Below, in pieces: positions 27,329-38,731 of a stretch of 64,000 nucleotides of DNA (positions are counted from its first letter, which is position 1; each line of letters starts with the position of its first letter). This DNA comes from Microbacterium commune. Lineage in GTDB: Bacteria > Actinomycetota > Actinomycetes > Actinomycetales > Microbacteriaceae. The notes under the pieces are model-generated. The model saw only the letters and a list, made by a program, of their open reading frames with translations. It was not told where the DNA came from and made no database searches. The position numbers and the translations under genes are program-made. Where the stretch lies: positions 1,925,040-1,989,039 of the forward strand of contig NZ_JACSPX010000001.1 in the NCBI RefSeq assembly GCF_014836945.1. Direction: 5' to 3'.

Positions 27329-27967
27329 ATGTCCCGCATCGTCGTCATCGGAGGAACCGGCTACGCCGGATCGCACATCGCCCGCGAGGCGGTGAGCCGA
27401 GGGCACGAGGTGACGGTGATCTCCCGTCAGGCGCCGGACGCCCCGCTCGACGGCGCGCAGTACGTGCAGGGCTCGGTGCTCGACCTCGACGCCCTCGGGG
27501 ATGTCTTCGACGGTGCTGACGCCGTCGTCTCTGCGCTCTCACCGCGCGGCGATATGGAGAACGAGGTCATCGGGGCGCTGCGGGGCCTGATCAAGAGGCT
27601 CGCCGGCACCCCGAGCCGCCTCGGCGTCGTCGGCGGAGCAGGCGGCAGCCTGGTCGCCCCGGGCGGACCGCGCCTGTTCGACCAGGGCTTCCCCGAGGAG
27701 TACAAGCACGAGGCGCAGGTGGGCATCGACTCGCTCGAGCTGCTGCAGCAGACCGATGACCTGGAGTGGTTCTTCATCCATCCTGCCGAGGTGTTCGGTC
27801 CCTGGGTAGAAGGCGAGCGCACCGGCCGCTACCGGGACGGCGGCGACGTGCTGGTTCGGGATGCCGACGGGAACTCCACCATCTCGGGCGCGGACTTCGC
27901 GATCGCCGTCGTCGACGAGATCGAGCAGCCCAAGCATCGCAACGACCGCTTCGCGGTCGGCTACTAG
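27329..27967 (+). CDS. NAD(P)H-binding oxidoreductase (atypical SDR)
   Basis: A 212-residue Rossmann-fold protein of the NAD(P)-binding atypical SDR group (YwnB/BVR-B-like). The nucleotide-binding motif is GGTGYAGSHIA at about 8-18. A Tyr-Lys catalytic pair of classical SDRs is not evident. Similar proteins act as NADPH-dependent flavin or quinone reductases or as sensors. GGAAGGA precedes the ATG. It ends two bases before the end of the convergent DUF4032 gene. Confidence 0.82.
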   Translation: MSRIVVIGGTGYAGSHIAREAVSRGHEVTVISRQAPDAPLDGAQYVQGSVLDLDALGDVFDGADAVVSALSPRGDMENEVIGALRGLIKRLAGTPSRLGVVGGAGGSLVAPGGPRLFDQGFPEEYKHEAQVGIDSLELLQQTDDLEWFFIHPAEVFGPWVEGERTGRYRDGGDVLVRDADGNSTISGADFAIAVVDEIEQPKHRNDRFAVGY

Positions 27968-27969
27968 CG

Positions 27970-29274
27970 CTAGACGAGGTCGCGCCAGTCGATCGCGGCG
28001 GTGTCGTCTGAGACCTCGACCGAACCGGTTTCGACCGGAACGCCCAACGATTCGGTGGGCGGTCCCATGATGGTCGCTTCGTCGCGACGGTGCCGCAGCA
28101 CGTCGTTGATGTAGCTCGTGAGCACCTCGGCGAGCGGCACCGACCGCGACTGCGCCTGCGACAGGTACCAGCGGTGCTCGAGCACCTGGTGATACACCTC
28201 GGCGGGCTCGAGCTTGGCGCGCAGGTCGTAGGGGATGGCGCGCACGACCGGCTCGAACACGCGGGTCAGCCATTCGTGCGCGTACATCTCCTCTTCGGTC
28301 CATGCCTTGGTCGAGCGCACCCGGAACTCGTCGAGGTCGTTGAGCAGCCGACGGGCCTGGTTCTCCTCCACGTCGAGACCGGTGAGGCGGATCAGCCGTC
28401 GCTGATGGTGCCCGGCGTCGACAACCTTCGGCTGGATGCGCACGGTCGTGCCGTCGGCGGTGGTCTCCATCGACATCTCGTCGATGTCGAAGCCGAGTGC
28501 ATTGAGCTTCTCGACGCGCTCGGTGATGCGCCAGGTCTCCCCGGTCGAGAACGTCTCCTCGTCGGTGAGCGCCGCCCACAGCGACCGATACGACGAGACA
28601 ATGCCGTCGGCGATCTCGAGAGCATCCACACCGCGCTCCAGACGGCCGCCGGCGGCGAGGTCCATGATCTCTCCGGCGATGTTCGTGCGCGCGAGGTCGA
28701 GGTCGTATGCGCGCTGACCGTCGGTCAGTCCCTCCTCGTGCAGTTCACCTGTCTCGGCATCCACCAGATATGCGGCGAACGCGCCGGCGTCGCGCCGGAA
28801 CAGGGTGTTCGACAGGGAGACGTCTCCCCAGTAGAACCCCACGTTGTGCAGCCGCACGAGCAGCAGGGCGAGCGCGTCGACCAGGCGGGTGGCCGTGTCC
28901 GGACGCAGCACCTGGGTGAACAGCGCGCGATAGGGCATCGAGAAGCGCAGATGCGAGGTGACGAGCGCGGCGGGCAGCGCCCTGCCGTCATCATCCGTGC
29001 GTCCGGCGATCACCGCGACCCGGCTGACACAGGGCACATCGAGGCGGCCGAGGTTGCCGAGCATGTCGTACTCGCGCTGCGCCATCTCCGCCGTGGTCTC
29101 CTTGACCGCAACGACGCGTCCCGACAGATCCGCGAAGCGCACGAGGTGGCGTGAGAGCCCCTTCGGCAGCGACACGATGTGCTCGGACGGCCACTTGCCG
29201 AGCGGGGTCGACCACGGCAGGCTCAGCAGCCCCGGATCGATCGAGCTGGCGGTGATGCGCAGCGACTCCTGCAT
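27970..29274 (-). CDS. DUF4032 domain protein with kinase-like N-terminal part
   Basis: A 434-residue soluble protein. The N-terminal half resembles a protein/lipopolysaccharide kinase-like fold: VVAVKETTAEM gives a VAxK lysine, and LHNVGFYWGDVSLSNTLF resembles a catalytic loop with Asp and Asn. The C-terminal half matches the actinobacterial DUF4032 region (NLNALGFDIDE-like to YLSQAQSRSVPL). Phosphotransfer activity is an inference. A GGAGG lies five bases before the ATG. It lies downstream of the ugpC-type gene behind a hairpin. Confidence 0.78.
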   Translation of the reverse strand: MQESLRITASSIDPGLLSLPWSTPLGKWPSEHIVSLPKGLSRHLVRFADLSGRVVAVKETTAEMAQREYDMLGNLGRLDVPCVSRVAVIAGRTDDDGRALPAALVTSHLRFSMPYRALFTQVLRPDTATRLVDALALLLVRLHNVGFYWGDVSLSNTLFRRDAGAFAAYLVDAETGELHEEGLTDGQRAYDLDLARTNIAGEIMDLAAGGRLERGVDALEIADGIVSSYRSLWAALTDEETFSTGETWRITERVEKLNALGFDIDEMSMETTADGTTVRIQPKVVDAGHHQRRLIRLTGLDVEENQARRLLNDLDEFRVRSTKAWTEEEMYAHEWLTRVFEPVVRAIPYDLRAKLEPAEVYHQVLEHRWYLSQAQSRSVPLAEVLTSYINDVLRHRRDEATIMGPPTESLGVPVETGSVEVSDDTAAIDWRDLV

Positions 29275-29288
29275 GTTTCCTCCGGAAA

Positions 29289-29332
29289 ACACCGCGGCGC
29301 GGGAGACCGACAGGTCTGCCCGCGCCGCGTGT
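29289..29332 (-). terminator. Terminator downstream of the ugpC-type gene
   Basis: Near-perfect 14-base arms (ACACCGCGGCGCGGG against CCCGCGCCGCGTGT) around a 15-base loop that itself contains GACC/GGTC. It lies ten bases after the ATPase stop and just before the DUF4032 start. Confidence 0.65.
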
Positions 29333-29341
29333 GCTGATTCG

Positions 29342-30445
<1,104 letters not shown>

Positions 30446-30657
30446 GGTTTCTCCTTCACCGGCAGGTACGTGCCGGACGATCCGTTGTGATGGAAGCGGC
30501 GGACGCTGCCCGCCGTGACCCGCCATCGGGTCGGGATCAGTATGGCACGACCGAGCGCGTCTGGGTATTTCTCAGGCTGCCTGGTTAGCATCGAACCCGG
30601 CGCCGCAGTCTCCGCGGCCGCGGGATCACCCTTCCCACCCGATCTTCAAGAGGAACG

Positions 30658-31617
30658 ATGTCGAGCGACGAAACGCCGAACGTCCCCGTCGCTCGCCATT
30701 CGCGCGAAGCGGTGCGGGAGAAGGCACAGTTGGTGCACGCCCAGCAGTCTCGGGCACGACTGATGCGGCGGCTCATCATCGGTCTCGTCGCGATCCTCGC
30801 GGTCGGCTCGATCGGCGCCGCCGTGGCCTACGCCGTCAGCTCGTCGATCTCGAAGCCGCAGCTCAGCCCCAGCGGGATGTCCGACGACGGCGTCACGGTG
30901 ACCGAGGTCTCTGCGGCGCCGTCCGCACCGGGAGCGACACCGGCGCCGACGGAGAGCGCGGCGGAGACGGGTGAGAGCGCGACCCCGGCACCGGATCCGT
31001 CCGCCACCGCGGGAGCCAAGCCCACCGAGATCCACATCTACGTCGACTATCTCTCGGCGGGAGCTGCGGAGTTCGAGCGTGCGAACGCGCGTCAGCTCGC
31101 CGGCTGGATCTCGGAGGGGGCCGTCACCGTGACCTACCACCCGGTCGCCCTGCTCACCGCCAGCTCCAACGGGACGAAGTACTCGCTGCGTGCGGCCGCC
31201 GCGGCCGCGTGCGTCGCCAGCTACGCGCCGAACAGCTTCTACGACTACAACCACGAGCTGCTCACCGGTCAGCCGGAGCCTGACAGCGACGGTCGCAGCG
31301 ACGCCGATCTGGCTGACCTGGCTGTCGCGGTCGGTGTGTCGGATGCCAAGAAGGTGCGCTCGTGCATCGAGAAGCAGGATTTCGTGTCGTGGGCGAAGGC
31401 CGCCACCGATCGAGCTCTCGAGGGCCCGCTGCCGGGCACCGACGACATGAAGCTGAACAACGAGGCGCTGATCCTCGTCGGCGGCAAGTCCTATGTCGGG
31501 GCTCTGAACGACCCCGCCGAGTTCTCGCAGTTCGTGCTCACCATCGCGAGCGACGAGTACTTCGGCGCCACGAAGCCGACCCCGACCCCCACCCCGACCA
31601 CGACGCCCGCCTCCTGA
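30658..31617 (+). CDS. Membrane-anchored DsbA-like protein lacking the CXXC motif
   Basis: A 319-residue protein with a cytoplasmic basic N-terminus, one membrane segment (about 37-60), a Pro/Ala/Glu/Thr-rich linker to about 120 and a DsbA-like thioredoxin fold (about 122-300). At the active-site position, where IYVDYLCPYC would be expected, it has IYVDYLSAGAAEFE, so both catalytic cysteines are gone. Two other cysteines remain (in AACVAS and RSCIEK) and may form a disulfide. It ends in a Thr-Pro repeat tail. Redox catalysis is therefore unlikely; a binding or chaperone role is inferred. AGAGGA precedes the ATG. Confidence 0.82.
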   Translation: MSSDETPNVPVARHSREAVREKAQLVHAQQSRARLMRRLIIGLVAILAVGSIGAAVAYAVSSSISKPQLSPSGMSDDGVTVTEVSAAPSAPGATPAPTESAAETGESATPAPDPSATAGAKPTEIHIYVDYLSAGAAEFERANARQLAGWISEGAVTVTYHPVALLTASSNGTKYSLRAAAAAACVASYAPNSFYDYNHELLTGQPEPDSDGRSDADLADLAVAVGVSDAKKVRSCIEKQDFVSWAKAATDRALEGPLPGTDDMKLNNEALILVGGKSYVGALNDPAEFSQFVLTIASDEYFGATKPTPTPTPTTTPAS

Positions 31618-31671
31618 TCTGCTCGACAGCGCGGGCGACCCGCCTGCCGTCGCTATGCTGGATGGCGGCTC

Positions 31672-31747
31672 GCCGACTTGGCGCAATTGGTAGCGCACCG
31701 TACTTGTAATACGGGGGTTACGGGTTCGAGTCCCGTAGTCGGCTCCA
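31672..31747 (+). tRNA. tRNA-Thr(TGT)
   Basis: A complete cloverleaf. The acceptor GCCGACT pairs with AGTCGGC, the anticodon loop CTTGTAA gives TGT, the T arm has GGTTCGAGTCC, and an encoded CCA follows the discriminator T. A TATGCT -10 element lies at 31654-31659. Confidence 0.97.
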
Positions 31748-31750
31748 CAC

Positions 31751-31787
31751 ACGAGGCACGTGCACCCGCGAGGGGCGCGTGCCTCGT
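31751..31787. terminator. Terminator shared by tRNA-Thr and the SRAP gene
   Basis: A ten-base perfect inverted repeat (ACGAGGCACG and complement) with a 17-base loop, between the tRNA 3' end and the convergent SRAP stop codon. Confidence 0.7.
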
Positions 31788-31792
31788 CCGCA

Positions 31793-32446
31793 TCAGAAGA
31801 GGGTCTGCGCGCCCCTGTCGTCGCCGCGCGGCACGGCGGCGACCCGCTCGTCGAGACCGGCGGCCGCGAGCAGCGCCTCGTCGATGAGATCGCGGGTGGG
31901 GTCGCCATGCAGCCAGTCGTCGGCGAACGCCGTGGGGATCAGCACCGGCATCCGGTCGTGGATGTCCGCCAGGTGCGGGGGAGCGGGACGCATCACGATC
32001 GAGTAGCAGGTCACCCCGTCGCCGTCAGGGGTGCGGCCGCGCTGGGTGACCGCGGCCATCGAGAACAGCACTCCCCGGCCCAGACCGAACTCGTGCCAGA
32101 TCCGCTCGGGCTTCTGCATCTCGTACCAGCCTGTCGCCGGGACGAGGCCGCGCGTACGCAGCGCACCTGGTCGGTCCTGCAGACGCTCGGAGCGGGTGTT
32201 GATCGACGGGAACCTCGCCGGCTGTCCATCGACGAGGAATCCCCACCAGGCGGCTTCGAGGGCGGCTGCGCCGTCGGTCGCGGTGACCACGGGATTCAGG
32301 TTCCGCAGGTTCCTCCCCGTCGGTCGCAGAGTCTCGCCCGCGTTGTGCTGCGCCCACGAGCGCAGTCCGTCGAGCACGGCCTCGTCGGCGTCGGCCAGCC
32401 CCTCGGCGTCGGTGAAACGGGGATCCAGTCCGTAGCTCGCGCACAT
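31793..32446 (-). CDS. SOS response-associated peptidase (SRAP, YedK/HMCES family)
   Basis: A 217-residue SRAP-domain protein that shields abasic sites in single-stranded DNA through a thiazolidine link. The essential Cys2 is present (MCASYG), the acidic catalytic residue lies in PATGWYEM, and the histidine in IHDRMPVLI. The family reacts only after removal of Met1, so the start must be this ATG. TACTCT at 32453-32458 ends six bases upstream and agrees. It stands alone; no LexA box was recognised. Confidence 0.92.
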   Translation of the reverse strand: MCASYGLDPRFTDAEGLADADEAVLDGLRSWAQHNAGETLRPTGRNLRNLNPVVTATDGAAALEAAWWGFLVDGQPARFPSINTRSERLQDRPGALRTRGLVPATGWYEMQKPERIWHEFGLGRGVLFSMAAVTQRGRTPDGDGVTCYSIVMRPAPPHLADIHDRMPVLIPTAFADDWLHGDPTRDLIDEALLAAAGLDERVAAVPRGDDRGAQTLF

Positions 32447-32530
32447 GCCCACAGAGTATCGGCGAGCGGCGACGCGGTGCAGACACCCGCGCGAGCGATG
32501 AGCTGGGCTCGGCCCGGTAGTCTGAAGCGA

Positions 32531-33466
32531 GTGACGCCCCCTCGCCCGCTGCCCGCCTGGATCGCCCTCGGCGGCGCTGTCGCGATCGGCTCGATGACCG
32601 CCATCCAGGCCCGGATCAACGGCGTCCTCGGCGTGCGCATCGACGACGGCATCGTCGCCGGTCTCATCTCCTTCGCGGTGGGGCTCGGTCTCCTCGTCGT
32701 GGTGGTGCTCGCGCTGCCATCCGGGCGAGCGGGCCTCGGGCGGCTGCTGACGGGCATCCGCTCCCGCACCATCCCGTTCTGGATGCTTCTCGGCGGCACG
32801 TGCGGTGCTCTGACCGTCACCACGCAGGGACTCGTCGCCGGTGTGCTGGGAGTGTCGCTGTTCACCGTCGGCGTGGTGGCGGGCCAGACGCTGCACGGCC
32901 TGCTGCTGGACCGCATCGGCGTCGGCCCCTCGGGGATCGTCGCCGTCACGCCGGGGCGCGTGATCGGCGGTGCGCTCGCGCTCGCCGCCGTCGGCATCTC
33001 GCTGGGCGGAGACGTGCTCGCGACCGCGCCGCTGTGGTTGCTGCTGCTCCCGTTCGCGGCCGGTGCGGGCATCGCGTGGCAGGCTGCGGCGAACGGTCGC
33101 CTCGCCCGCCGGGTCGCGTCGCCCCTCACGGCCACGCTGATGAGCTTCGTCGCCGGCACCGTGGTGCTGCTGGCGGGTGCCGCGGTCAGCGTCTCGACCA
33201 GGGGGATGCCCGGCGCGCTCCCGGCCGAGCCGTGGCTGTACCTGGGCGGCCTGCTCGGCTTCGCCTACATCCTGCTCGGCGCCTGGCTGGTGCCGTACAC
33301 CGGCGTGCTGCTGCTCGGGCTCGGCAGCGTGCTCGGACAGCTGGTGACGTCGGTGGTGATCGATGTCGTCTGGCCGGTCGACCGCGGCCCGGCGACGTGG
33401 CAGCTCGCCGCGATGATCGTGGTCGCGGCGGCATCGGTGGTCGCCGCCGTGCCACGGCGGCGCTGA
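32531..33466 (+). CDS. DMT-family membrane protein (YdcZ/DUF606 type)
   Basis: A 311-residue integral membrane protein with about ten hydrophobic helices arranged as two similar halves. Both halves carry a conserved pattern (AIQARINGVLG at about 24-34 and WQAAANGRLARR near 180), typical of the DUF606/YdcZ transporter group. The substrate is unknown. TAGTCT at 32518-32523 ends seven bases before the GTG start. The stop lies one base from the convergent nitroreductase stop, with no terminator visible between them. Confidence 0.85.
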   Translation: MTPPRPLPAWIALGGAVAIGSMTAIQARINGVLGVRIDDGIVAGLISFAVGLGLLVVVVLALPSGRAGLGRLLTGIRSRTIPFWMLLGGTCGALTVTTQGLVAGVLGVSLFTVGVVAGQTLHGLLLDRIGVGPSGIVAVTPGRVIGGALALAAVGISLGGDVLATAPLWLLLLPFAAGAGIAWQAAANGRLARRVASPLTATLMSFVAGTVVLLAGAAVSVSTRGMPGALPAEPWLYLGGLLGFAYILLGAWLVPYTGVLLLGLGSVLGQLVTSVVIDVVWPVDRGPATWQLAAMIVVAAASVVAAVPRRR

Positions 33467-33467
33467 G

Positions 33468-34109
33468 TCAGCGCGACCCGCGCTTCGACGCCCTGTCCTT
33501 CTTCTTCTTCTTCTTCGGAGCGCTGGCCCTCTTCAGGGCATCGCCCTTCGCCGGGGCGTCGTCCTTCGTCGATGCCGCCGGCATGGCCCCGAGCAGGGCG
33601 TCGGCGTCCACCGGCTTGCGACGACCGGGCTGCTTGCCGTCGGGCTTGCCGCCGACGTAGAGCCAGCCCAGCAGCTCTTCGTTCTTCTTCAGGCCGTGCG
33701 CCTCGGCGACGGCCTTCGTGCGGGTCAGACCTCCGGTGCGCCAGATGACGCCCCACCCCGCCTCGTCCAGCAGAAGGCTGAGGGTGTGCGCGACGCCCGA
33801 GGCCACCGCCTCCTGCTCCCAGCGCGGCACCTTGTCACTCTTGCGGTACGAGGCGACGACGGCGAGCAGCAGCGGGGCGCGCATCGGCTTCGTTGAGGGC
33901 TTGTCGTCTCCGTCGGCCTTCGCCAGTGCGGCGCCCAGCGTCAGGCGGTCATCGCCGCGCAGCTCGATCAGCCGCCAGGGGCGCAGCGACGAGTGGTCCG
34001 CCACGCGCCCTGCCGCTTCGACCAGCGGCAGCAGCTGCTCGCGGGTCGGGGCATCATCGGTCACGCGCGACCACGACGCTCGGCGCCGGACGGCGTCGAG
34101 CGCGCTCAC
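33468..34109 (-). CDS. Nitroreductase family protein with basic tail
   Basis: A 213-residue FMN-dependent nitroreductase-fold protein. [11 protein letters not shown] and the [16 protein letters not shown] region correspond to the flavin-binding core, and [12 protein letters not shown] is the usual C-terminal strand. Residues after about 165 form a low-complexity Lys/Ala-rich tail that ends in six consecutive lysines and a basic RASKRGSR, possibly nucleic-acid or membrane associated. The GTG start overlaps the msrB stop by four bases, so the pair is translated together. The substrate is unknown. Confidence 0.82.
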   Translation of the reverse strand: MSALDAVRRRASWSRVTDDAPTREQLLPLVEAAGRVADHSSLRPWRLIELRGDDRLTLGAALAKADGDDKPSTKPMRAPLLLAVVASYRKSDKVPRWEQEAVASGVAHTLSLLLDEAGWGVIWRTGGLTRTKAVAEAHGLKKNEELLGWLYVGGKPDGKQPGRRKPVDADALLGAMPAASTKDDAPAKGDALKRASAPKKKKKKDRASKRGSR

Positions 34110-34510
34110 GAGGGGTCGGGGGTGAACGACAGCGCCACGGAGTTCATGCAGTAGCGGTCGCCGGTGGGGGTTCCGAACCCGTCGGGGAAGACGTGGCCGA
34201 GGTGCGACCCGCACGCCGCGCAGCGCACCTCGGTGCGCACCATGCCGAGCGAGGTGTCCTCGATGAGCTCCACGGCCTCGGGGCGCACCGACTCGTAGAA
34301 GCTCGGCCACCCGCAGCCCGAGTCGAACTTCGTGCCGCTGCGGAACAGCTCCGCATCGCACGCGCCGCAGGTGTAGAGCCCGGCGCGCTCCTCATCGAGC
34401 AGCTCTCCCGTCCAGGGGCGTTCCGTCGCCGCTGTGCGCAGCACCGCGTACTGATCGTCGCCGAGCTCGGCGCGCCACTCTGCATCCGTCTTGTTCACGC
34501 TGTAACCCAT
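34106..34510 (-). CDS. msrB: Peptide-methionine (R)-S-oxide reductase MsrB
   Basis: A 134-residue enzyme that repairs methionine R-sulfoxides. The zinc site is formed by two CxxC pairs (CGAC and CAAC), and the catalytic cysteine is in [10 protein letters not shown] close to the C-terminus. GWPSFYE and [16 protein letters not shown] are family signatures. The ATG at 34510 is preferred because GAGAAT ends six bases upstream and similarity starts there. It forms an operon with the nitroreductase-like gene. Confidence 0.96.
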   Translation of the reverse strand: MGYSVNKTDAEWRAELGDDQYAVLRTAATERPWTGELLDEERAGLYTCGACDAELFRSGTKFDSGCGWPSFYESVRPEAVELIEDTSLGMVRTEVRCAACGSHLGHVFPDGFGTPTGDRYCMNSVALSFTPDPS

Positions 34511-34592
34511 GCATCCATTCTCTCGCTTCTGCGACCCGCGCGGGCCGTGGGGTGCTCGACCGGCGCGGGCTGAACGCTGGGACAATGGCGGA

Positions 34593-35585
34593 ATGACGGA
34601 TGCTGTCGCCGAGCGCTACGACCGGTTCGCCCGCGCGGAGGCGCCAGGACGCAGCGACGTGTACGTCGAGTGGGCGACGGGGGTCGCGACGGATGCCGCC
34701 GTGCAGGGCGTGCTCGAGCGGCTGACGCCGCAGCAGCGGCAGCCTCCGCTGGTGTTCGCCGTGTCGCGACTGCTCGGTGCGCCCGTGGGCGGCTACCGGC
34801 CATGGCGCGACTTCGTGCTCGCGCACGCCGACGAACTGGTGACGGAATGCGCGCGTCGCGGCGTGCAGATCAACGAGCCGCTCCGGCTGGCCGCGCTGCT
34901 GCCGGCGCTGAGCCTGATCGAAGGGCCGATCGCGCTGCTCGAGCTGGGCGCCGCGGCGGGCCTGTGCCTGTATCCCGACCGGTACTCGTTCCGGATCGAC
35001 GGCGCGGACGGCCGCGCCCGACGTCTCCTCGACCCGTCGGACGGGCCGTCGGCCGTGCGCCTGCGCAGCGCCGTGTCGGGCGGGCTGCCCGAGCTGCGTG
35101 TGCCGGAGGTGACCTGGCGTGCGGGCATCGACCTCGACCCGATCGACGTGCGCTCGCCCGCCGATCGCACCTGGCTCGAGTCGCTCATCTGGCCGGGGGA
35201 GCACGAGCGCAGCGAGCGGATCGCCGCGGCCATGGCGATCGTCGCGGCCGACCCGCCGATGCTGCGCTCCGGCGACGCGGTCGAGCAGCTCGAGGCGGTG
35301 GTCGCCCAAGCTCCTGCGGGAGCGAAGCTGGTCATCACCACACCCGGCGTGCTCGTCTACCTGCCCCGACCGCGCCGTCTGGAGCTGATCGAGCGCATCC
35401 GCGCGCTGGACGCGCACTGGGTCACGATCGATCCCCCCGCGCTGCACGACGCCTGGCGGCCGGCGATCGATCCCGCCGCGTTCCGTGGCTTCGCGGTCGC
35501 TCTCGACGCACGCGTGGTCGCTGACGCCGACCCGCTCGGGCGCTGGTGGGAGTGGCATCCGGGGATCGGACCGGATGCCGCGTAG
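34593..35585 (+). CDS. DUF2332 family protein
   Basis: A 330-residue protein matching the actinobacterial DUF2332 family. The N-terminal half is helical ([24 protein letters not shown]). The core [19 protein letters not shown] resembles a degenerate SAM-binding motif I, and [13 protein letters not shown] is a later Rossmann strand. A methyltransferase-like fold is therefore plausible but activity is unproven. GACAAT at 34581-34586 ends six bases before the ATG. It is divergent from msrB. Confidence 0.8.
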   Translation: MTDAVAERYDRFARAEAPGRSDVYVEWATGVATDAAVQGVLERLTPQQRQPPLVFAVSRLLGAPVGGYRPWRDFVLAHADELVTECARRGVQINEPLRLAALLPALSLIEGPIALLELGAAAGLCLYPDRYSFRIDGADGRARRLLDPSDGPSAVRLRSAVSGGLPELRVPEVTWRAGIDLDPIDVRSPADRTWLESLIWPGEHERSERIAAAMAIVAADPPMLRSGDAVEQLEAVVAQAPAGAKLVITTPGVLVYLPRPRRLELIERIRALDAHWVTIDPPALHDAWRPAIDPAAFRGFAVALDARVVADADPLGRWWEWHPGIGPDAA

Positions 35586-35594
35586 CCTGGGCGC

Positions 35595-35852
35595 ATGCTC
35601 GGTGGACTATCCGATCGCGATCGCGCGATTCTGACGCTGGAGGCGGCCTGGCCGCGCCACGGCGGCATGAAGGAGGAGACCATCCGCGCGCAGCTGGGCA
35701 TGAGTCCGGCGCGCTACTACCAGCTCCTCGGTCGGCTGATCGAGACAGAGGCGGCGCTGGAGTTCGACCCGCTGCTCGTGCGCCGACTGCGCCGGCTGCG
35801 TGACTCGCGAGCCGTGCAGCGCACCGCGCGCATGCGCGGTTTCGTCGGCTGA
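35595..35852 (+). CDS. DUF3263 helix-turn-helix protein
   Basis: An 85-residue protein with the DUF3263 pattern: LSDRDRAILTLEAAWPRHGGMKE followed by a helix-turn-helix (IRAQLGMSPARYYQLLGRLI). It is probably a small DNA-binding protein. TAGCCT at 35583-35588 ends six bases before the ATG, predicting a leaderless mRNA. The following LytR_C gene and groL reproduce the Rv0430-Rv0431 region of mycobacteria. Confidence 0.85.
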   Translation: MLGGLSDRDRAILTLEAAWPRHGGMKEETIRAQLGMSPARYYQLLGRLIETEAALEFDPLLVRRLRRLRDSRAVQRTARMRGFVG

Positions 35853-35928
35853 CGACGCCGTCCTGCAGGCCCCTGCGGCGCGCTCCGCTCCGTGTGGACT
35901 CTCGGCGACCGCCCGCTAGCATCGAGGG

Positions 35929-36504
35929 GTGCAGAAGCTCTCCCGCGATCGATTCGACGACGTTGCGCGCGCCACCGGACGCGTCGGCGCGCACCGCGCC
36001 GAGCAGCCGGGGATGAACGGTCTCGTCGTGCTGCTGTGGTCGGCCGCCGTCGCGCTCGTGCTCATCGTCTGCGGGATCTTCGTGTCGCTGGTGATGATGG
36101 ATCGCATCTCGCTGTTCGGCGGAGACGAGGCGGCCCCGGTGGCGACCCAGCCCGGTGTCGTCGCCCAGGTCGACACGTCGTATCGCGTGCTGATCCTCAA
36201 CGCCACGTCGGAGAAGGGGCGGGTCGCGGAGGTGCGCGAGAAGCTGCTCGCCGAGGGATGGTCGACCGACGACGTGTTCGGCAGCGACGGCGCGTCGCAG
36301 GAGTTCTCGAAGACGACCGTGTTCTACGTCGAGGATGCCGACGAGGGGGCCGCCCTCGGACTCGCCGACGTGCTGGGCGGAGTCGATGTGCAGCAGAGCG
36401 ATTTCTACGCCGCGATGAACGACTCCGAGCGACCGCAGCTTACGGTCGTGATCGGCGTGGACGAGGCGACGTCCGACCCCGCCGCCGAGACGCCCGCGCC
36501 CTGA
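35929..36504 (+). CDS. LytR C-terminal domain membrane protein
   Basis: A 191-residue membrane protein with one membrane segment (about 30-55) and an extracytoplasmic LytR_C domain (about 84-175) starting YRVLILNATSEKGRVAEV. Unlike LytR-CpsA-Psr enzymes it has no catalytic LCP domain. Such stand-alone proteins probably bind cell-wall components or assist LCP enzymes; this is inference. TAGCAT ends six bases before the GTG start. groL lies 126 bases downstream under its own regulated promoter. Confidence 0.85.
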   Translation: MQKLSRDRFDDVARATGRVGAHRAEQPGMNGLVVLLWSAAVALVLIVCGIFVSLVMMDRISLFGGDEAAPVATQPGVVAQVDTSYRVLILNATSEKGRVAEVREKLLAEGWSTDDVFGSDGASQEFSKTTVFYVEDADEGAALGLADVLGGVDVQQSDFYAAMNDSERPQLTVVIGVDEATSDPAAETPAP

Positions 36505-36532
36505 CGCGCGGTCCGTCCGTCCGGACGCGCAG

Positions 36533-36559
36533 CTTGCACTCTCATGGGTCGAGTGCCAG
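36533..36559 (+). promoter_or_regulatory. Degenerate CIRCE element upstream of groL
   Basis: CTTGCACTC, nine bases, then GAGTGCCAG: half-sites match the CIRCE core GCACTC/GAGTGC with the canonical nine-base spacer. It overlaps a promoter candidate, TTGCAC (36534-36539), 17 bases, CAGACT (36557-36562). Confidence 0.6.
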
Positions 36560-36566
36560 ACTGGTG

Positions 36567-38247
<1,681 letters not shown>

Positions 38248-38273
38248 TCCCGAGGATCTGAAGCACTGCTTCG

Positions 38274-38302
38274 AATGCCCCCTGCCTCCGGCAGGGGGCA
38301 TT
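38274..38302. terminator. Terminator after groL
   Basis: Perfect 13-base arms (AATGCCCCCTGCC and complement) with a 3-base loop, 26 bases after the groL stop and shared with the convergent WXG100 gene. Confidence 0.8.
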
Positions 38303-38326
38303 CTGCGTGCGTGGACTAGGCCTGCA

Positions 38327-38614
38327 TCAGCGGAACAGGCTCGCCGAGTACTGGTCGGCGTCGGCGTACTGCGCCGCAGCCGAGCCGAGCGCTCCGCTGA
38401 TCGATCCCAGCACCTGCTCGACGTGCATCTGCGCTCCGCGCCACTGCTCGCTGCACTGCTGGAACGCGGCGGCCGCGGTGCCGGTCCACGACGACTGCAG
38501 CTGGTTCAGCTGCGCCATGAGCGCGGCGGACTCGCTCTGCAGCCGTTCCATGGTCGCGTACGCGGCGCCGTTGGCGGCCTGGACGGCGTCGGTGTCGACG
38601 GTGAAGACGGACAT
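38327..38614 (-). CDS. Orphan WXG100 (ESAT-6-like) protein
   Basis: A 95-residue helical hairpin protein of the WXG100 family. The turn motif WTG lies in LQSSWTGTAAAAF near residue 43, and both flanking helices are amphipathic. WXG100 proteins are normally secreted as dimers by type VII secretion. No EccC, EccD or partner gene is in the window. The C-terminal secretion motif YxxxD/E is suggested by YADADQY. The ATG at 38614 follows a GAGAGGAG ribosome site. The secretion route is unknown. Confidence 0.85.
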   Translation of the reverse strand: MSVFTVDTDAVQAANGAAYATMERLQSESAALMAQLNQLQSSWTGTAAAAFQQCSEQWRGAQMHVEQVLGSISGALGSAAAQYADADQYSASLFR

Positions 38615-38731
38615 GGGGGCTCCTCTCGATGGGGTTTCGAGACTAGGAGGATGCCCGATGCGCCACGGCGCCTGTGCACGGCATCCGTGCACAAGTCGCC
38701 GTGGGCCGCGGATGTGCAGGGCGGGTCGTGC

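Noticed and set aside
36505..36530. Hairpin GCGCG...CGCGC after the LytR_C gene as a terminator
   Set aside because: The stem is short and G/C only, and it lies directly before the groL promoter; too weak to call.
38327..38614. Complete type VII secretion locus
   Set aside because: Only one WXG100 gene is present; no ATPase, channel or protease genes flank it.
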